From assembly GCA_040235375.1 (NCBI GenBank), contig JBECKQ010000357.1, positions 1 to 38,695 on the forward strand: DNA of 38,695 nt, in the 5' to 3' direction. Below, in pieces: positions 31,712 through 38,695 of the stretch. Position 1 is the first letter of the stretch; every line of letters starts with the position of its first letter. The notes below the pieces were generated by a model. It searched no databases. It was not told the origin of the DNA and saw nothing but the letters and a program-made list of their open reading frames with translations. Origin of the DNA: JBECKQ01 sp040235375. Lineage in GTDB: Bacteria; Planctomycetota; Phycisphaerae; UBA1845. The translations under genes and the position numbers were made by a program.

Positions 31712-32365
31712 GTGAACAATCAAGCGCGCGCCGCCGCATCCAGGACGCTCGTCATTGTATCCGCCGCTGCCGGCCTTGCCGTCGTTACCGCCGCCATCGC
31801 CATGCTGCGCTCCTCCGGCAGCGAGCGCGACCTCACCAGCGGCGACGCGAATCGCGTCGTCGACGCTCTCACTTCGATCAATTCAGACGAGCTCGCTGCC
31901 AAGGACAATGCCGACCTTCGCCGCAAGGCGACGGAGGCGCTGCGCGACGCGCCGTTCGACGTCGTGCTCGACCGTCTTCGATCCGAAGACCTCTCCCAGG
32001 AAGATCGCGAGCGGCTGGAAGGCAATCTCCGAGCTCTGATGATCGACGACATGAACCGCCGAGCCGAGGAATACGACAAGGCGCCCCCGGACAGGAAGCA
32101 GGAGCTCCTTGACCGGGACATCGACGACATGCAGACGTTCATGAAGAAAATGCGCGACTATCGCGAGAAGCATGCTGACGAATTCCAGGCCGAGTCTGCA
32201 GACCGCGCGCGGCGATCGCATCGGCCGACGGTCGAGCAGCGAAAGCAATTCATGGAGGGGTACAATCCCGATCGCATGGCTCAGATGGTCAGGTACTGGC
32301 GCGCCGTGCGCCAGCGCGCACAGCAGCGCGGCGTCGATTTCGGCCCGCCGGGACGCGGCCACTGA
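31712..32365 (+). CDS. membrane-anchored helical protein of unknown function
   Basis: The product is 217 residues from GTG 31712, supported by CGGAG 8 nt upstream and a promoter-like TATAAT just before it; the longer open frame from 31532 starts ahead of that promoter. An N-terminal signal anchor (TLVIVSAAAGLAVVTAAIAM) is followed by a highly charged helical body rich in Asp, Glu, Arg and Lys (DDMNRRAEEYDKAPPDRKQE, DIDDMQTFMKKMRDYREKHA). It ends with a basic segment and GRGH. I do not recognise the family. The composition suggests an extended periplasmic or cytosolic coiled structure. Confidence 0.65.
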   Translation: MNNQARAAASRTLVIVSAAAGLAVVTAAIAMLRSSGSERDLTSGDANRVVDALTSINSDELAAKDNADLRRKATEALRDAPFDVVLDRLRSEDLSQEDRERLEGNLRALMIDDMNRRAEEYDKAPPDRKQELLDRDIDDMQTFMKKMRDYREKHADEFQAESADRARRSHRPTVEQRKQFMEGYNPDRMAQMVRYWRAVRQRAQQRGVDFGPPGRGH

Positions 32366-32712
32366 AGCCGGACGAGCCCAAAGCCCCAGCGCGCCAGGCG
32401 GCTGGCCGCGCAGGCGTTCCGTTTGAAGCATCCTTGGTCCCTCGCCTCATTGCCCCCCGGCAGCCTGGCCCGTTCGCAAGGCACGGATTGACGAACTGAC
32501 GGCACAATGTTAGCCTCCCTGTGTCAGGGTGATGCTGCCAACCGGTCGAGCCTGGCGTCGGCGGCGCGGGGCGACGCATGAGTGCCGTACCGTGGCAGCA
32601 ATCCATTACCTGGTGATGATTCTCGTACCGGACGGCTGCCCGAACCGATGCCTCGGCCTTCGCGACATCGATCCTGAGCAGCCTTCGTTGTTCTGATCAC
32701 TGCCCCGATACC
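32366..32712. other. 347-nt gap with promoter-like and dyad elements
   Basis: No gene is supported. TTGACG (32488-32493) lies 17 nt before TAGCCT (32511-32516), a possible promoter for the next gene. TGCTGCCA (32533-32540) and TGGCAGCA (32593-32600) form an 8-bp inverted repeat with a 52-nt loop in the predicted leader. Confidence 0.4.
32488..32516 (+). promoter_or_regulatory. candidate promoter for the methyltransferase-family gene
   Basis: TTGACG matches 5 of 6 -35 bases; after a 17-nt spacer, TAGCCT keeps only T, A and final T of the -10 box. The implied leader is about 190 nt long, so the assignment is tentative. Confidence 0.3.
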
Positions 32713-33273
32713 GTGTGGATTCTCGAGGTCTTCTTCATTGTCATGATGCCGCTCGGCGTGTGTTCGCTGGGCGCGTGCTGGCATGGTTACCGCGTGAACG
32801 GAACGCGGTCGTGGCCGGGCGCCATCGCCGTCTGGGCATTCTATTTCCTGCACGGCGGCTTGACCGTCGCCTCGGCCTGGCAGGGTTTCTGGCCGCTGGA
32901 CTGGCCTGCGGCCGTCAGCACGCCAATAGGCATCGTATCCATCGCGGTTGGCGTCCTTCTCTTCGTCAGCGGCGTCGTGGCTTTCCGCTCGTTCGAGCGG
33001 GTGTCCGGCACGCGGGCGGACTCACTTGTGACCTCCGGAATCTACCGCTACAGCCGTAACCCGCAGAACGTCGGCTGGGGCCTGGTTCTTCTGGGAACCG
33101 CCCTCGTCGGTCGGTCCGCGATGGCCTTCGCCTTCGCGATCCCGTTCTGGCTGATCCTGCATCTTTACCTCATCTTCGTGGAAGAGCCTTACCTCAAGAA
33201 TGTCTACGGCGACGCGTATCGCGACTACATGCGCGCCACGCCGCGCTACCTCGGTCTGCCCCGCGAAGCCTGA
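32713..33273 (+). CDS. isoprenylcysteine carboxyl methyltransferase-family membrane protein
   Basis: The product is 186 residues from GTG 32713; no ribosome site is clear. Four to five hydrophobic helices are visible: ~1-22 (ILEVFFIVMMPLGVCSLGAC), ~37-58, ~68-91, ~117-146. The C-terminal half has the PEMT/ICMT signature: SGIYRYSRNPQNVGW (108-122) and EEPYLKNVYGDAYRDYM (159-175), the ER/RHP-type box and the E-E-x-x-L-x-x-x-(F/Y)-G-x-x-(F/Y) box that bind S-adenosylmethionine in this family. The bacterial substrate is unknown; it may be a lipid or small molecule rather than a prenylated protein. The next gene follows 87 nt later. Confidence 0.85.
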   Translation: MWILEVFFIVMMPLGVCSLGACWHGYRVNGTRSWPGAIAVWAFYFLHGGLTVASAWQGFWPLDWPAAVSTPIGIVSIAVGVLLFVSGVVAFRSFERVSGTRADSLVTSGIYRYSRNPQNVGWGLVLLGTALVGRSAMAFAFAIPFWLILHLYLIFVEEPYLKNVYGDAYRDYMRATPRYLGLPREA

Positions 33274-33348
33274 CCGGTCGCCGCCGCCTTTCGCACCGTT
33301 TTTGACCTTGATGAACGCGCCGACTACCGGTCATCGGTTCTCTTCACC

Positions 33349-33354
33349 TACAAT
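33349..33354 (+). promoter_or_regulatory. -10 box placed for a leaderless bpt transcript
   Basis: TACAAT (5 of 6 bases) ends 6 nt before the GTG of bpt at 33361. With the usual 6-8 nt from -10 to start of transcription, the mRNA would begin at or next to the GTG itself, and no Shine-Dalgarno is present. Confidence 0.4.
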
Positions 33355-33360
33355 TTACGC

Positions 33361-34146
33361 GTGGCTCGTCGAAGAACCAATCCCTACGATCGCATCGTCG
33401 CCGACTTTCTTCACGGCGAGGCGCTGCCCACGTCAGCGCCGCATGCCTGTCCCTACCTCGCCGACCAGGTGGCGTGCAGCCAGGGTCTCGAAATCGCCGC
33501 ACCGATGAGCCCCGACATGCATCAGTCGTTCATCGACGTCGGCTTCCGTCGCAGCGGCCGCGTCATCTACAAGCCCACGTGCCCGGGCTGCAAACGCTGC
33601 ATTCCCATCCGCGTTCCGGTCAACACGTTTCATCCGTCCCGTTCGATGAGGCGGATCTGCCGCCGCAACACGGACATCACCGTCGAGCCCGGCGCGCTCC
33701 GGGCGGACGCCCGAAAGCACGACCTGTTCGTCCGCTACCTCGACTCGCAGCACGATGGAACCATGTCCGCCGACTACGACGACTTCGAGCAGTTCCTCTA
33801 CGAGTCGCCCACGCCGACCGACGAGCTGCTCTACTACGCCGGTCGCCGCCTCGTCGGCGTCAGCATCGTCGATCGGCTCGCGGAGGGGCTGAGCTCCGTC
33901 TACATGTTCTTCGACCCTGCCGAACGAAAACGAAGCCTCGGCACCTACTCGATCATCTACGAAATACAGCTTTGCCGTGAAAGCGGGTTCGCCTACTATT
34001 ACCTCGGCTATTGGGTGCCCGGCTCGAAGACCATGGCCTACAAGGCGCGCTTCTGGCCGGCCGAAGTTCTTGACGCCGCCAACCAGTGGATACCCCTGGC
34101 AGATTGGGAGTCTGACTCATCCCTCGCCACGCTTCCGACAGCCTGA
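33361..34146 (+). CDS. bpt: aspartate/glutamate leucyltransferase (Bpt; arginyl-tRNA-protein transferase family)
   Basis: The product is 261 residues from GTG. It transfers Leu (or Arg in related enzymes) from tRNA to the N-terminus of proteins and so makes them N-end-rule substrates for ClpS/ClpAP. Signatures seen: the N-terminal CPYL with C30 (HACPYLADQVACSQGLEI), the region GFRRSGRVIYKPTCPGCKRC with C74, C77 and C80, then IPIRVPV, and the C-terminal Ate1 motif YLGYWVPGSKTMAYKARFWP. All family landmarks are in order and the length is normal (~240-270). There is no ribosome site, and a TACAAT box ends 6 nt upstream, so the mRNA may be leaderless. The stop overlaps the next gene's likely CTG start. 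Confidence 0.92.
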   Translation: MARRRTNPYDRIVADFLHGEALPTSAPHACPYLADQVACSQGLEIAAPMSPDMHQSFIDVGFRRSGRVIYKPTCPGCKRCIPIRVPVNTFHPSRSMRRICRRNTDITVEPGALRADARKHDLFVRYLDSQHDGTMSADYDDFEQFLYESPTPTDELLYYAGRRLVGVSIVDRLAEGLSSVYMFFDPAERKRSLGTYSIIYEIQLCRESGFAYYYLGYWVPGSKTMAYKARFWPAEVLDAANQWIPLADWESDSSLATLPTA

Positions 34147-35225
34147 GCCGACGCAGCTTCGAGCGCATCCTCATCATCAAGCCCAGTTCGCTCGGCGACG
34201 TCATCCACGCGCTGCCCATTCTGCACGGGCTGCGCGTTCGGTATCCCGACGCCCGCATTGCCTGGCTCCTCGCTCGTCCCTTCGTTCCGCTGCTCGCGAG
34301 TCACCCTGAGCTCGACGAGACGATCGAGTTCGACCGCCGCCTTTACGCCCGCGCTGCTTACAGCCCGAAGGCCACTCGCGCGCTGGCTCGCTTCCTGCGC
34401 GATCTGCGCTCGCACCGATTCGACCTCGTCGTCGACCTCCAGGGATTGTTCCGCAGTGGGTTCTTTGCCTGGTGCACGCGCGCCCCGGTCCGTCTGGGGC
34501 TCGATTCGGCTCGGGAACTCGCCTGGGTCTTCCATACCGATCGCCTTGCGACGGGGCCGCGCGAGGCGCACGCGGTGGATCGCAACTGGGCCGTGGCCCG
34601 CGCCCTTGGATTCGACGATCTGCCCAAGGTCTTCGACCTGGCCGTCACGGACGCCGAACGCGCCGCGGCGGCCGACCTCGTCGGCGAGGCCCGCGTGCGG
34701 CGGGACGAGCCGTTCGCCGCCGTCCTCCCCGGCGCCCGGTGGGACACCAAGCAGTGGCCCCCGGATCGATTCGCCGCCGTCATTGACGGAATCGCCGCCG
34801 ATCCCGGCGTTCAATCCGTGTTGATGGGCGGCCCGGACGAGCGCGAGGTTTGTGAGCGCGTCGCTTCTTTGTGTACGACGAAGCCGGCCAACATTACCGG
34901 CCGCACCGACCTTCGTCTTCTCGCGGCCGTGATTGAGCGTGCCGCCGTCGTTGTCTGCCACGATTCCGGGCCTCTTCACCTCGCCGCCGCTCTCGAGCGC
35001 CCCCTCGTCTGCATCACCGGACCGACAAACCCCACCCGGACCGGCCCCTACCGCCGTCTCGACGCCGTCGTACGCCTCGACATCCCTTGCTCGCCCTGTT
35101 ACATCCGCCGCCTCAGCAAATGCCCCCACGAACACAAGTGTATGCGGACGCTCCCTACTGACTTGGTTGCCGACCGCGTTGCCGCGACCCTCCAGCCCTC
35201 ATCCGTGCCGGCCGATAGAGCTTGA
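34143..35225 (+). CDS. glycosyltransferase family 9 (heptosyltransferase-like)
   Basis: The product is 360 residues if CTG 34143 is the start. The frame is open from just after a stop at 34113 and contains no ATG, GTG or TTG before the essential N-terminal motif ILIIKPSSLGDVIHALPIL, so an unusual start is required. CTG at 34143 overlaps the Bpt stop (CTGA) and suggests translational coupling; the first ATG (34446) would remove the N-terminal domain. GT9 features: the N-terminal Rossmann half above, DLVVDLQGLFRSG, PGARWDTKQWP, FLPL-type loops, CHDSGPLHLAAAL and GPTNPTRTGPY. A Cys cluster CSPCYIRRLSKCPHEHKCM near the C-terminus is common in heptosyltransferase II-like proteins. The likely role is LPS core or related glycolipid assembly at the inner membrane. 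Confidence 0.88.
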   Translation: MSRRSFERILIIKPSSLGDVIHALPILHGLRVRYPDARIAWLLARPFVPLLASHPELDETIEFDRRLYARAAYSPKATRALARFLRDLRSHRFDLVVDLQGLFRSGFFAWCTRAPVRLGLDSARELAWVFHTDRLATGPREAHAVDRNWAVARALGFDDLPKVFDLAVTDAERAAAADLVGEARVRRDEPFAAVLPGARWDTKQWPPDRFAAVIDGIAADPGVQSVLMGGPDEREVCERVASLCTTKPANITGRTDLRLLAAVIERAAVVVCHDSGPLHLAAALERPLVCITGPTNPTRTGPYRRLDAVVRLDIPCSPCYIRRLSKCPHEHKCMRTLPTDLVADRVAATLQPSSVPADRA

Positions 35226-35318
35226 GGCGGCCGGCGTCACTCCCGTGTCCTTGCCGGCTGGGGCAATCAGCTCAGTCAACGATGTACTGTGCGGCCGCCC
35301 GGCTCATATTGAATTCTC

Positions 35319-36038
35319 ATGACGACCTCCGCCCCACACATGCCGCCGCCCGTTAAACGTGCTACAATCGCGCGTAGCCCTCGGGACCGCAGGGGGAAAG
35401 AGGCACGCTCCGGCCGGTCCCGGTTCCCTGGGAACAGCGCATTGAGCAGTATCTGGCAGACAACCAGACGGTTCGTTTATAAGCGCGTGCTGCACGCCGA
35501 CGACACGCCCCATCGCATCGCTTTGGGCGTGGCCATCGCCACTTTTGTCGCCTTTACACCCACCATGGGGCTGCAAACGGTCATTGCCCTGGCCCTGGCC
35601 GCGGTGCTGCGTGCCAACAAGGCCGTGTGCGTGCCGCTCGTGTGGATCACCAATCCTGCAACGTTCGTGCCGATTTACTGGTCCTGCTGGCGGATCGGCG
35701 CCGCGGTCGTTCCGAACGCCGCGGCCACTGAGGATGTGGCCGTCATGCACCGCCTCGCCGCCTACGCCCACCCCGCCCATTTGGGGCGAGTGCTCACTTA
35801 CGATTTCTGGTCGCAGCTCTTCTATCTCATGGTTGACCTCGGCACGGAGTTGTGGGTTGGCTGCATCATTGTCGGCCTCATCCTGGGCATTTGCGGCTAT
35901 TTCGCTACACGTTGGACGGTCACCGCCTACCGGACGCGCCGAGCTCAACGCCGCGCCCGCATCGAGGAACGCCGCCGCCTTCGCAGCCAGGCCCGGGCAG
36001 CAGCCAAGCGCCGGACCAGGCTCCAGCATCCCGCCTAG
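35319..36038 (+). CDS. DUF2062 membrane protein
   Basis: The product is 239 residues from ATG 35319. No ribosome site is seen, and an internal start near residue 41 is possible because residues 1-45 are basic and poorly conserved-looking. The DUF2062 core is clear: a basic helix (TTRRFVYKRVLHADDTPHRI), then GVAIATFVAFTPTMGLQTV, ANKAVCVPLVWITNPATFVP and a second hydrophobic pair (LGTELWVGCIIVGLILGICG). The C-terminus is an Arg-rich helix (RTRRAQRRARIEERRRLRSQ). The function is unknown; homologues are often near glycosyltransferases, as here, 93 nt after the GT9 gene, so a role in surface glycan export or membrane organisation is plausible. Confidence 0.85.
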   Translation: MTTSAPHMPPPVKRATIARSPRDRRGKEARSGRSRFPGNSALSSIWQTTRRFVYKRVLHADDTPHRIALGVAIATFVAFTPTMGLQTVIALALAAVLRANKAVCVPLVWITNPATFVPIYWSCWRIGAAVVPNAAATEDVAVMHRLAAYAHPAHLGRVLTYDFWSQLFYLMVDLGTELWVGCIIVGLILGICGYFATRWTVTAYRTRRAQRRARIEERRRLRSQARAAAKRRTRLQHPA

Positions 36039-36235
36039 CGCCGTCCACCTGCCCGCAGACATTCGCAATCGGTGAGCAGATCAGCTTCTGCTTCAGGCCT
36101 GCTCGGCACCGAAGTTGTGCCCTTGTCGTTCCAATCCAGCTCTCATCTTTGCCTGCTCTGCTGGCCGGCATCGTCGGCGGCCGATACACTGGGCCGCTTG
36201 GACACGCTGAGGCACAGCTTCATAAGGAGATTCGG

Positions 36236-36967
36236 ATGAAGACGCGAACAATCGTGGTCCCGTTTGTGGGCGCAGCGGTTCTGGCACTGGCCGGCTTCGC
36301 CGCCTGGGCACAAGTTCACGAGGAGAAGCAGGTATCGCTGGACGAGGTGCCCGCCGCGGTGAAGACCACGATCATGCGGGAGACCGCAAACGGCCATATC
36401 AAGGAGATCGAAGTCGAAACGGCCGACGGCAAGTCAACATATGAAGTGGAGTTCGTCCGCGATGGCCGCACCTTTGAGATTGCGATCGCTGCCGACGGGA
36501 GCCTTCTGAGCGAGGACAACGAGGAAAAAGAGGAGCAGACCGCCGAAGCCGAGGAACAGGAGCGCAAAGTGGGAGAGGGCGAGGTGCCGCCCGCCGCACT
36601 CGCCGCGCTCAAGAAGCTGGCGTCGGGCGCCAAGTTCACCGAGTTCTCGGAAGAGATCGAGCATGGCAGCAAGTTCTACGAGGGCTCCTGGAAGGCGCCG
36701 ACCGGCGACAACGTGGACGCGCTGGTCACCGCTGGCGGCGATCTCGTGGAAATCGAGCAACAGGTTCCGGCCGAGCAGGTGCCGGCGGCCGTGCTTGCGG
36801 CCGTTCGCAAGCAGAGCGGTCCGGATGCGGCGCTCTTCTGCGAGAAGAAGACGATGATCCTCTACGAGCTCAAGTTCCGCAAAGACGGCCGACGACACGA
36901 AGTTCTATACGCGCCGGATGGCCGCGCGCTGGAACGGGAAGCTGAAGAAGGCGATGAGGACGAATAG
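36236..36967 (+). CDS. secreted protein with three PepSY-like domains
   Basis: The product is 243 residues. AAGGAG (36224-36229) lies 6 nt before ATG 36236; the open frame upstream to 35852 is not used. Residues 1-26 are a signal peptide (MKTRTIVVPFVGAAVLALAG, then FAAWAQ). Three PepSY-like repeats: ~33-93 (EVPAAVKTTIMRETANGHIK, then TYEVEFVRDGRTFEIAIAAD), ~112-174 (EGEVPPAALAALKKLASGAK, then KFYEGSWKAPTGDNVDALV) and ~178-234 (AEQVPAAVLAAVRKQSG, then LYELKFRKDGRRHEVLYAPD). An acidic linker and acidic tail separate them. PepSY proteins in the periplasm often modulate a two-component sensor or a protease. The remains of a histidine kinase gene start only 3 nt past its stop, so this is probably the surviving partner of a lost sensor. 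Confidence 0.85.
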   Translation: MKTRTIVVPFVGAAVLALAGFAAWAQVHEEKQVSLDEVPAAVKTTIMRETANGHIKEIEVETADGKSTYEVEFVRDGRTFEIAIAADGSLLSEDNEEKEEQTAEAEEQERKVGEGEVPPAALAALKKLASGAKFTEFSEEIEHGSKFYEGSWKAPTGDNVDALVTAGGDLVEIEQQVPAEQVPAAVLAAVRKQSGPDAALFCEKKTMILYELKFRKDGRRHEVLYAPDGRALEREAEEGDEDE

Positions 36968-36969
36968 CG

Positions 36970-37245
36970 CCGAACGCGCCGGTTGTCGATCGCCTGAATG
37001 ACTTGCTCGCCCGCCTCAATGGGGCGTTCCGGCGTGAGTGGACGTTCACCGGCGAGCCTTCACGACATGAAGCACGTTTTCGATCGCTTCTGGCGGGTTG
37101 ATCCCTGTCGACAGCGAGGCGATGACGCGCTTTGCGGCTTGGGCCGGCCTCTTTGCCGGATGCTGATTGAACGGCTTTCCGTCGCGATTGGGGCTGAGGT
37201 GCCCTCCGCGGGCGTCTTTTCGGTTGCTATCCGCCTGCCGCTCGC
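36970..37245 (+). pseudogene. remnant of a histidine kinase gene (internal deletion and frameshift)
   Basis: Two fragments in different frames read as kinase pieces. Frame 1, from 36991, encodes RLNDLLARLNGAFRREWTFT, which is the end of HAMP running into HisKA as in LN-x-LLARL-x-x-AF-x-RE-x-x-FTxxxxHELRTP kinases; the frame stops at 37099-37101. Frame 2, from 37076, encodes VFDRFWRVDPCRQRGDD, then CGLGRPLCRMLIER, AEVPSAGVFSVAIRLPLA, which is the F-box, degenerate G2 box and final strand of HATPase_c. The His box, N-box and G1 box are missing, so roughly 180 codons were lost. The ATP lid GLGL is GLGR. It sits directly behind the PepSY gene. The match is by eye to well-known kinase motifs. Confidence 0.65.
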
Positions 37246-37467
37246 CACACAGGTTTCCGGACCGGGCCGACTCCCCGATCCAGGTCAGCCTCGATAGTCG
37301 TTGCGGCCCCAATCGCGACGTTAGCTGAAGCAGTCTGCGGACTGGCAATGCCCGCGCAGCAAATCGGGTTTTGTCTATCCCGTTTTCCCGCGCCGCCGGA
37401 CCGGTACCATGTGGACTGCGGGCGCACTATGCTCCTGCAGTTGCTGGTTCGGGCCGGAGCTCCAGAC

Positions 37468-38085
37468 GTGAACGACGACGCGACTTTGCTGAGTCATGCG
37501 GCCGGTGGCGACGCGCGGGCTCTGCGTACGCTCCTCGAACGGCATGGCCCGCGGGTCTGGAAAGAGATTGATCGCGGCATCGGTGCAGCTTGGCAGTCCC
37601 TCATTGACGCCGACGACGTGATGCAGGTTACGTACGTCGAGGCCTTCCTCCAGGCGGATCGCATCACCGCGCGCAATTCGACCGCTTTCGTGAGCTGGCT
37701 GCGCAGCATTGCCCGCAACAATCTCCGCGACGCCATCAAGGAACTCGCTCGCAAGAAACGGCCCAGCCCGACCCAACGAGTCGCGCTCTCCGCGGCGGAC
37801 TCGCCCGTTGGTCATCTCGAGCACCTTGCCGAAACGACGACGACACCCAGCCGGCAGGCCGCCGCCGGCGAAGTGCAGTGCATCCTCAGTGCCATGCTCG
37901 ACAAACTCCCGCCCGACTATGGCCGGGTCATCAGGCTCTACGATCTCGACGGCCGCGACATCAAGGAAGTGGCCGCGTCGATGAACCGTTCGCGTGGGGC
38001 GATACACATGCTCCGCGCCAGGGCGCACGATCAGCTCCGCCTGCTGCTCGGCGCCGAAGGCAACTTCTTCACACATCCCGGTTGA
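37468..38085 (+). CDS. ECF-type RNA polymerase sigma factor
   Basis: The product is 205 residues from GTG 37468, with GGAG (37456-37459) 8 nt upstream; longer frames from 37348 or ATG 37429 lack such a site. Sigma region 2 (~1-95): DDATLLSHAAGGDARALRTL, DADDVMQVTYVEAFLQA, FVSWLRSIARNNLRDAIKEL. Region 4 (~135-195): LSAMLDKLPPDYGRVIRLYD, EVAASMNRSRGAIHMLRARA. A longer-than-usual linker joins them, as in the planctomycete-rich ECF groups. No anti-sigma gene is next to it in the window; the flanking remnant kinase and PepSY gene suggest that an envelope-signalling locus has been reshuffled here. The last 55 nt overlap a minus-strand small open frame. Confidence 0.9.
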   Translation: MNDDATLLSHAAGGDARALRTLLERHGPRVWKEIDRGIGAAWQSLIDADDVMQVTYVEAFLQADRITARNSTAFVSWLRSIARNNLRDAIKELARKKRPSPTQRVALSAADSPVGHLEHLAETTTTPSRQAAAGEVQCILSAMLDKLPPDYGRVIRLYDLDGRDIKEVAASMNRSRGAIHMLRARAHDQLRLLLGAEGNFFTHPG

Positions 38086-38225
38086 GCTGAGGCAACACGG
38101 CGGCCGGGCGAGTCAGCCATCAGGTGCACAAACCCGCTGACATATGCGTCCGGCGGTGATGCGTATACGCCGCTCCCGGCGGCAAGCAAGACAATCAGTG
38201 ACGTTACGATTCGCCAGGTTTTCAT
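38031..38225 (-). CDS. possible small secreted protein overlapping the sigma gene antisense
   Basis: This is a 64-residue frame. Its first 22 residues, MKTWRIVTSLIVLLAAGSGV and YA, form a convincing signal peptide, followed by SPPDAYVSGFVHLMADSPGR. The last third is antisense to the sigma factor's 3' end and is Ser/Arg/Pro-rich, so the reading frame may be a remnant whose original C-terminus is gone. Only a weak purine-rich stretch precedes the ATG. It may be real, truncated or accidental. Confidence 0.35.
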   Translation of the reverse strand: MKTWRIVTSLIVLLAAGSGVYASPPDAYVSGFVHLMADSPGRRVASAQPGCVKKLPSAPSSRRS

Positions 38226-38574
38226 AGGTCTACTCTTTCTTTCAGGAACAACATCGGCCGGCGCGCAGGCGCACCGGTTGCTCCTCCAGTCCTATCCCAC
38301 GATTGACCGAGACTGCGGCCGCGGTCGGGCGAGCAGGGCCGTGCCCGCGATCCCGCGTCTGTTTGCCGAAGCGCCGGTTTTGTTTGCACGAAAGGCCCGA
38401 ATGCCTTTACCCTGCATCCGTCGGACTCCGGGCAATCTCCAGCTTCCGCGTGACTTTTTTCCCGCCGAACATCGATTCTGCTGCGACGCGCGGCACCAGG
38501 TGTCCGAGCGGTCCAGGCACGCAGGGGGAGCGCACGGGTCGACGACTTGCGATTCAGGGGCGACCATCAGACGT
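38226..38574. other. 349-nt stretch without a supported gene
   Basis: Short open frames exist on both strands, but none has a ribosome site and recognisable content together. A minus-strand frame ending VTRKLEIARSPTDAG near 38400 is too short to call. Confidence 0.4.
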
Positions 38575-38695
38575 TCAGCCGGACCGCTGTGGGTCCGGCG
38601 GACGGCTCTCGCGCACCACTACGTCACCTGGGTAGCGGGTGATTCTGTACTGGTAGTACGAGACCTCGCGATTTTGCCGTTTATCGGTGGGATTG
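38575..38695 (-). CDS. C-terminal end of a gene running in from the right edge
   Basis: A minus-strand frame is open from the window edge to a TGA at 38575-38577, giving 39 residues that end SYYQYRITRYPGDVVVRESR and PPDPQRSG. Its varied composition, with alternating Tyr, Arg and hydrophobic residues, looks like protein rather than a shadow frame, but 39 codons are little evidence. No family can be named. Confidence 0.35.
   Translation of the reverse strand, partial: NPTDKRQNREVSYYQYRITRYPGDVVVRESRPPDPQRSG

Noticed and set aside
36998..37297. An intact 99-codon protein in the gap before the sigma gene
   Set aside because: Its kinase-like part lacks all catalytic boxes except the end, and the matching N-terminal piece lies in another frame, so a remnant is the better reading.
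1..38695. CRISPR arrays, tRNA or rRNA genes, insertion sequences and prophage
   Set aside because: I saw no regularly spaced direct repeats, no cloverleaf with a TTCGA-type arm and terminal CCA stem, no transposase or integrase motif and no phage structural gene on either strand.

Overview
The window is GC-rich and looks chromosomal, most likely from a Planctomycetota bacterium (Phycisphaerae-like lineages fit best). The pointers are a PEP-CTERM protein, a prepilin-like secreted protein, a GHL10 glycosidase-like protein with Cys-rich and dockerin-like ends, Tyr-rich secreted proteins and many signal peptides. The taxonomy is inference from gene content; there is no rRNA or tRNA gene to anchor it.

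Layout. 1-3541 (minus): three secreted or surface proteins (a truncated secreted protein, a PEP-CTERM protein, a prepilin-like protein) separated by long gene-poor gaps. 3939-6895 (plus): a GH20 hexosaminidase-like gene and a uroporphyrinogen-decarboxylase-family gene with a zinc H-x-C...C pattern. 7073-12610 (plus): a large mosaic secreted GHL10 protein, then a secreted ankyrin-repeat protein with a lipoprotein gene 4 nt behind it. 12968-16271 (plus): three secreted proteins. The first two share a Tyr-rich segment, and the first and third share a triplicated beta-rich domain. 16466-21696 (minus): a coiled-coil lipoprotein, a 1256-residue AsmA-like protein made of four ~240-residue repeats, and Ku, closely spaced. 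21904-24542 (minus): a PepSY/double PRC-barrel protein and another Tyr-rich secreted protein. 24846-31525 (minus): an AI-2E-family membrane protein with a cobalamin-domain-like tail, a 58-residue DUF1328 protein, a transmembrane histidine kinase, a receiver-kinase hybrid and two paralogous single-domain response regulators. 31712-36038 (plus): a membrane-anchored protein, an isoprenylcysteine-methyltransferase-family protein, leucyl/arginyl-tRNA-protein transferase (Bpt), a family 9 glycosyltransferase and a DUF2062 protein. 36236-38085 (plus): a triple PepSY-like secreted protein, the wreck of a histidine kinase gene, and an ECF sigma factor. Two minus-strand fragments close the window.

Common theme. 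Much of the window serves the cell envelope: exported low-complexity proteins, AsmA-type lipid handling, small stress-type membrane proteins and signalling genes. The points most worth following up are the Tyr-rich/triplicated-domain/PRC-barrel family around an AsmA-Ku operon; the decayed histidine kinase directly behind a PepSY gene; a 26-27 nt element with its half-sites in swapped order, placed 107-133 nt upstream of two different envelope genes; and unusual translation starts in the bpt-glycosyltransferase pair (a possible leaderless start and a CTG start overlapping a stop codon).
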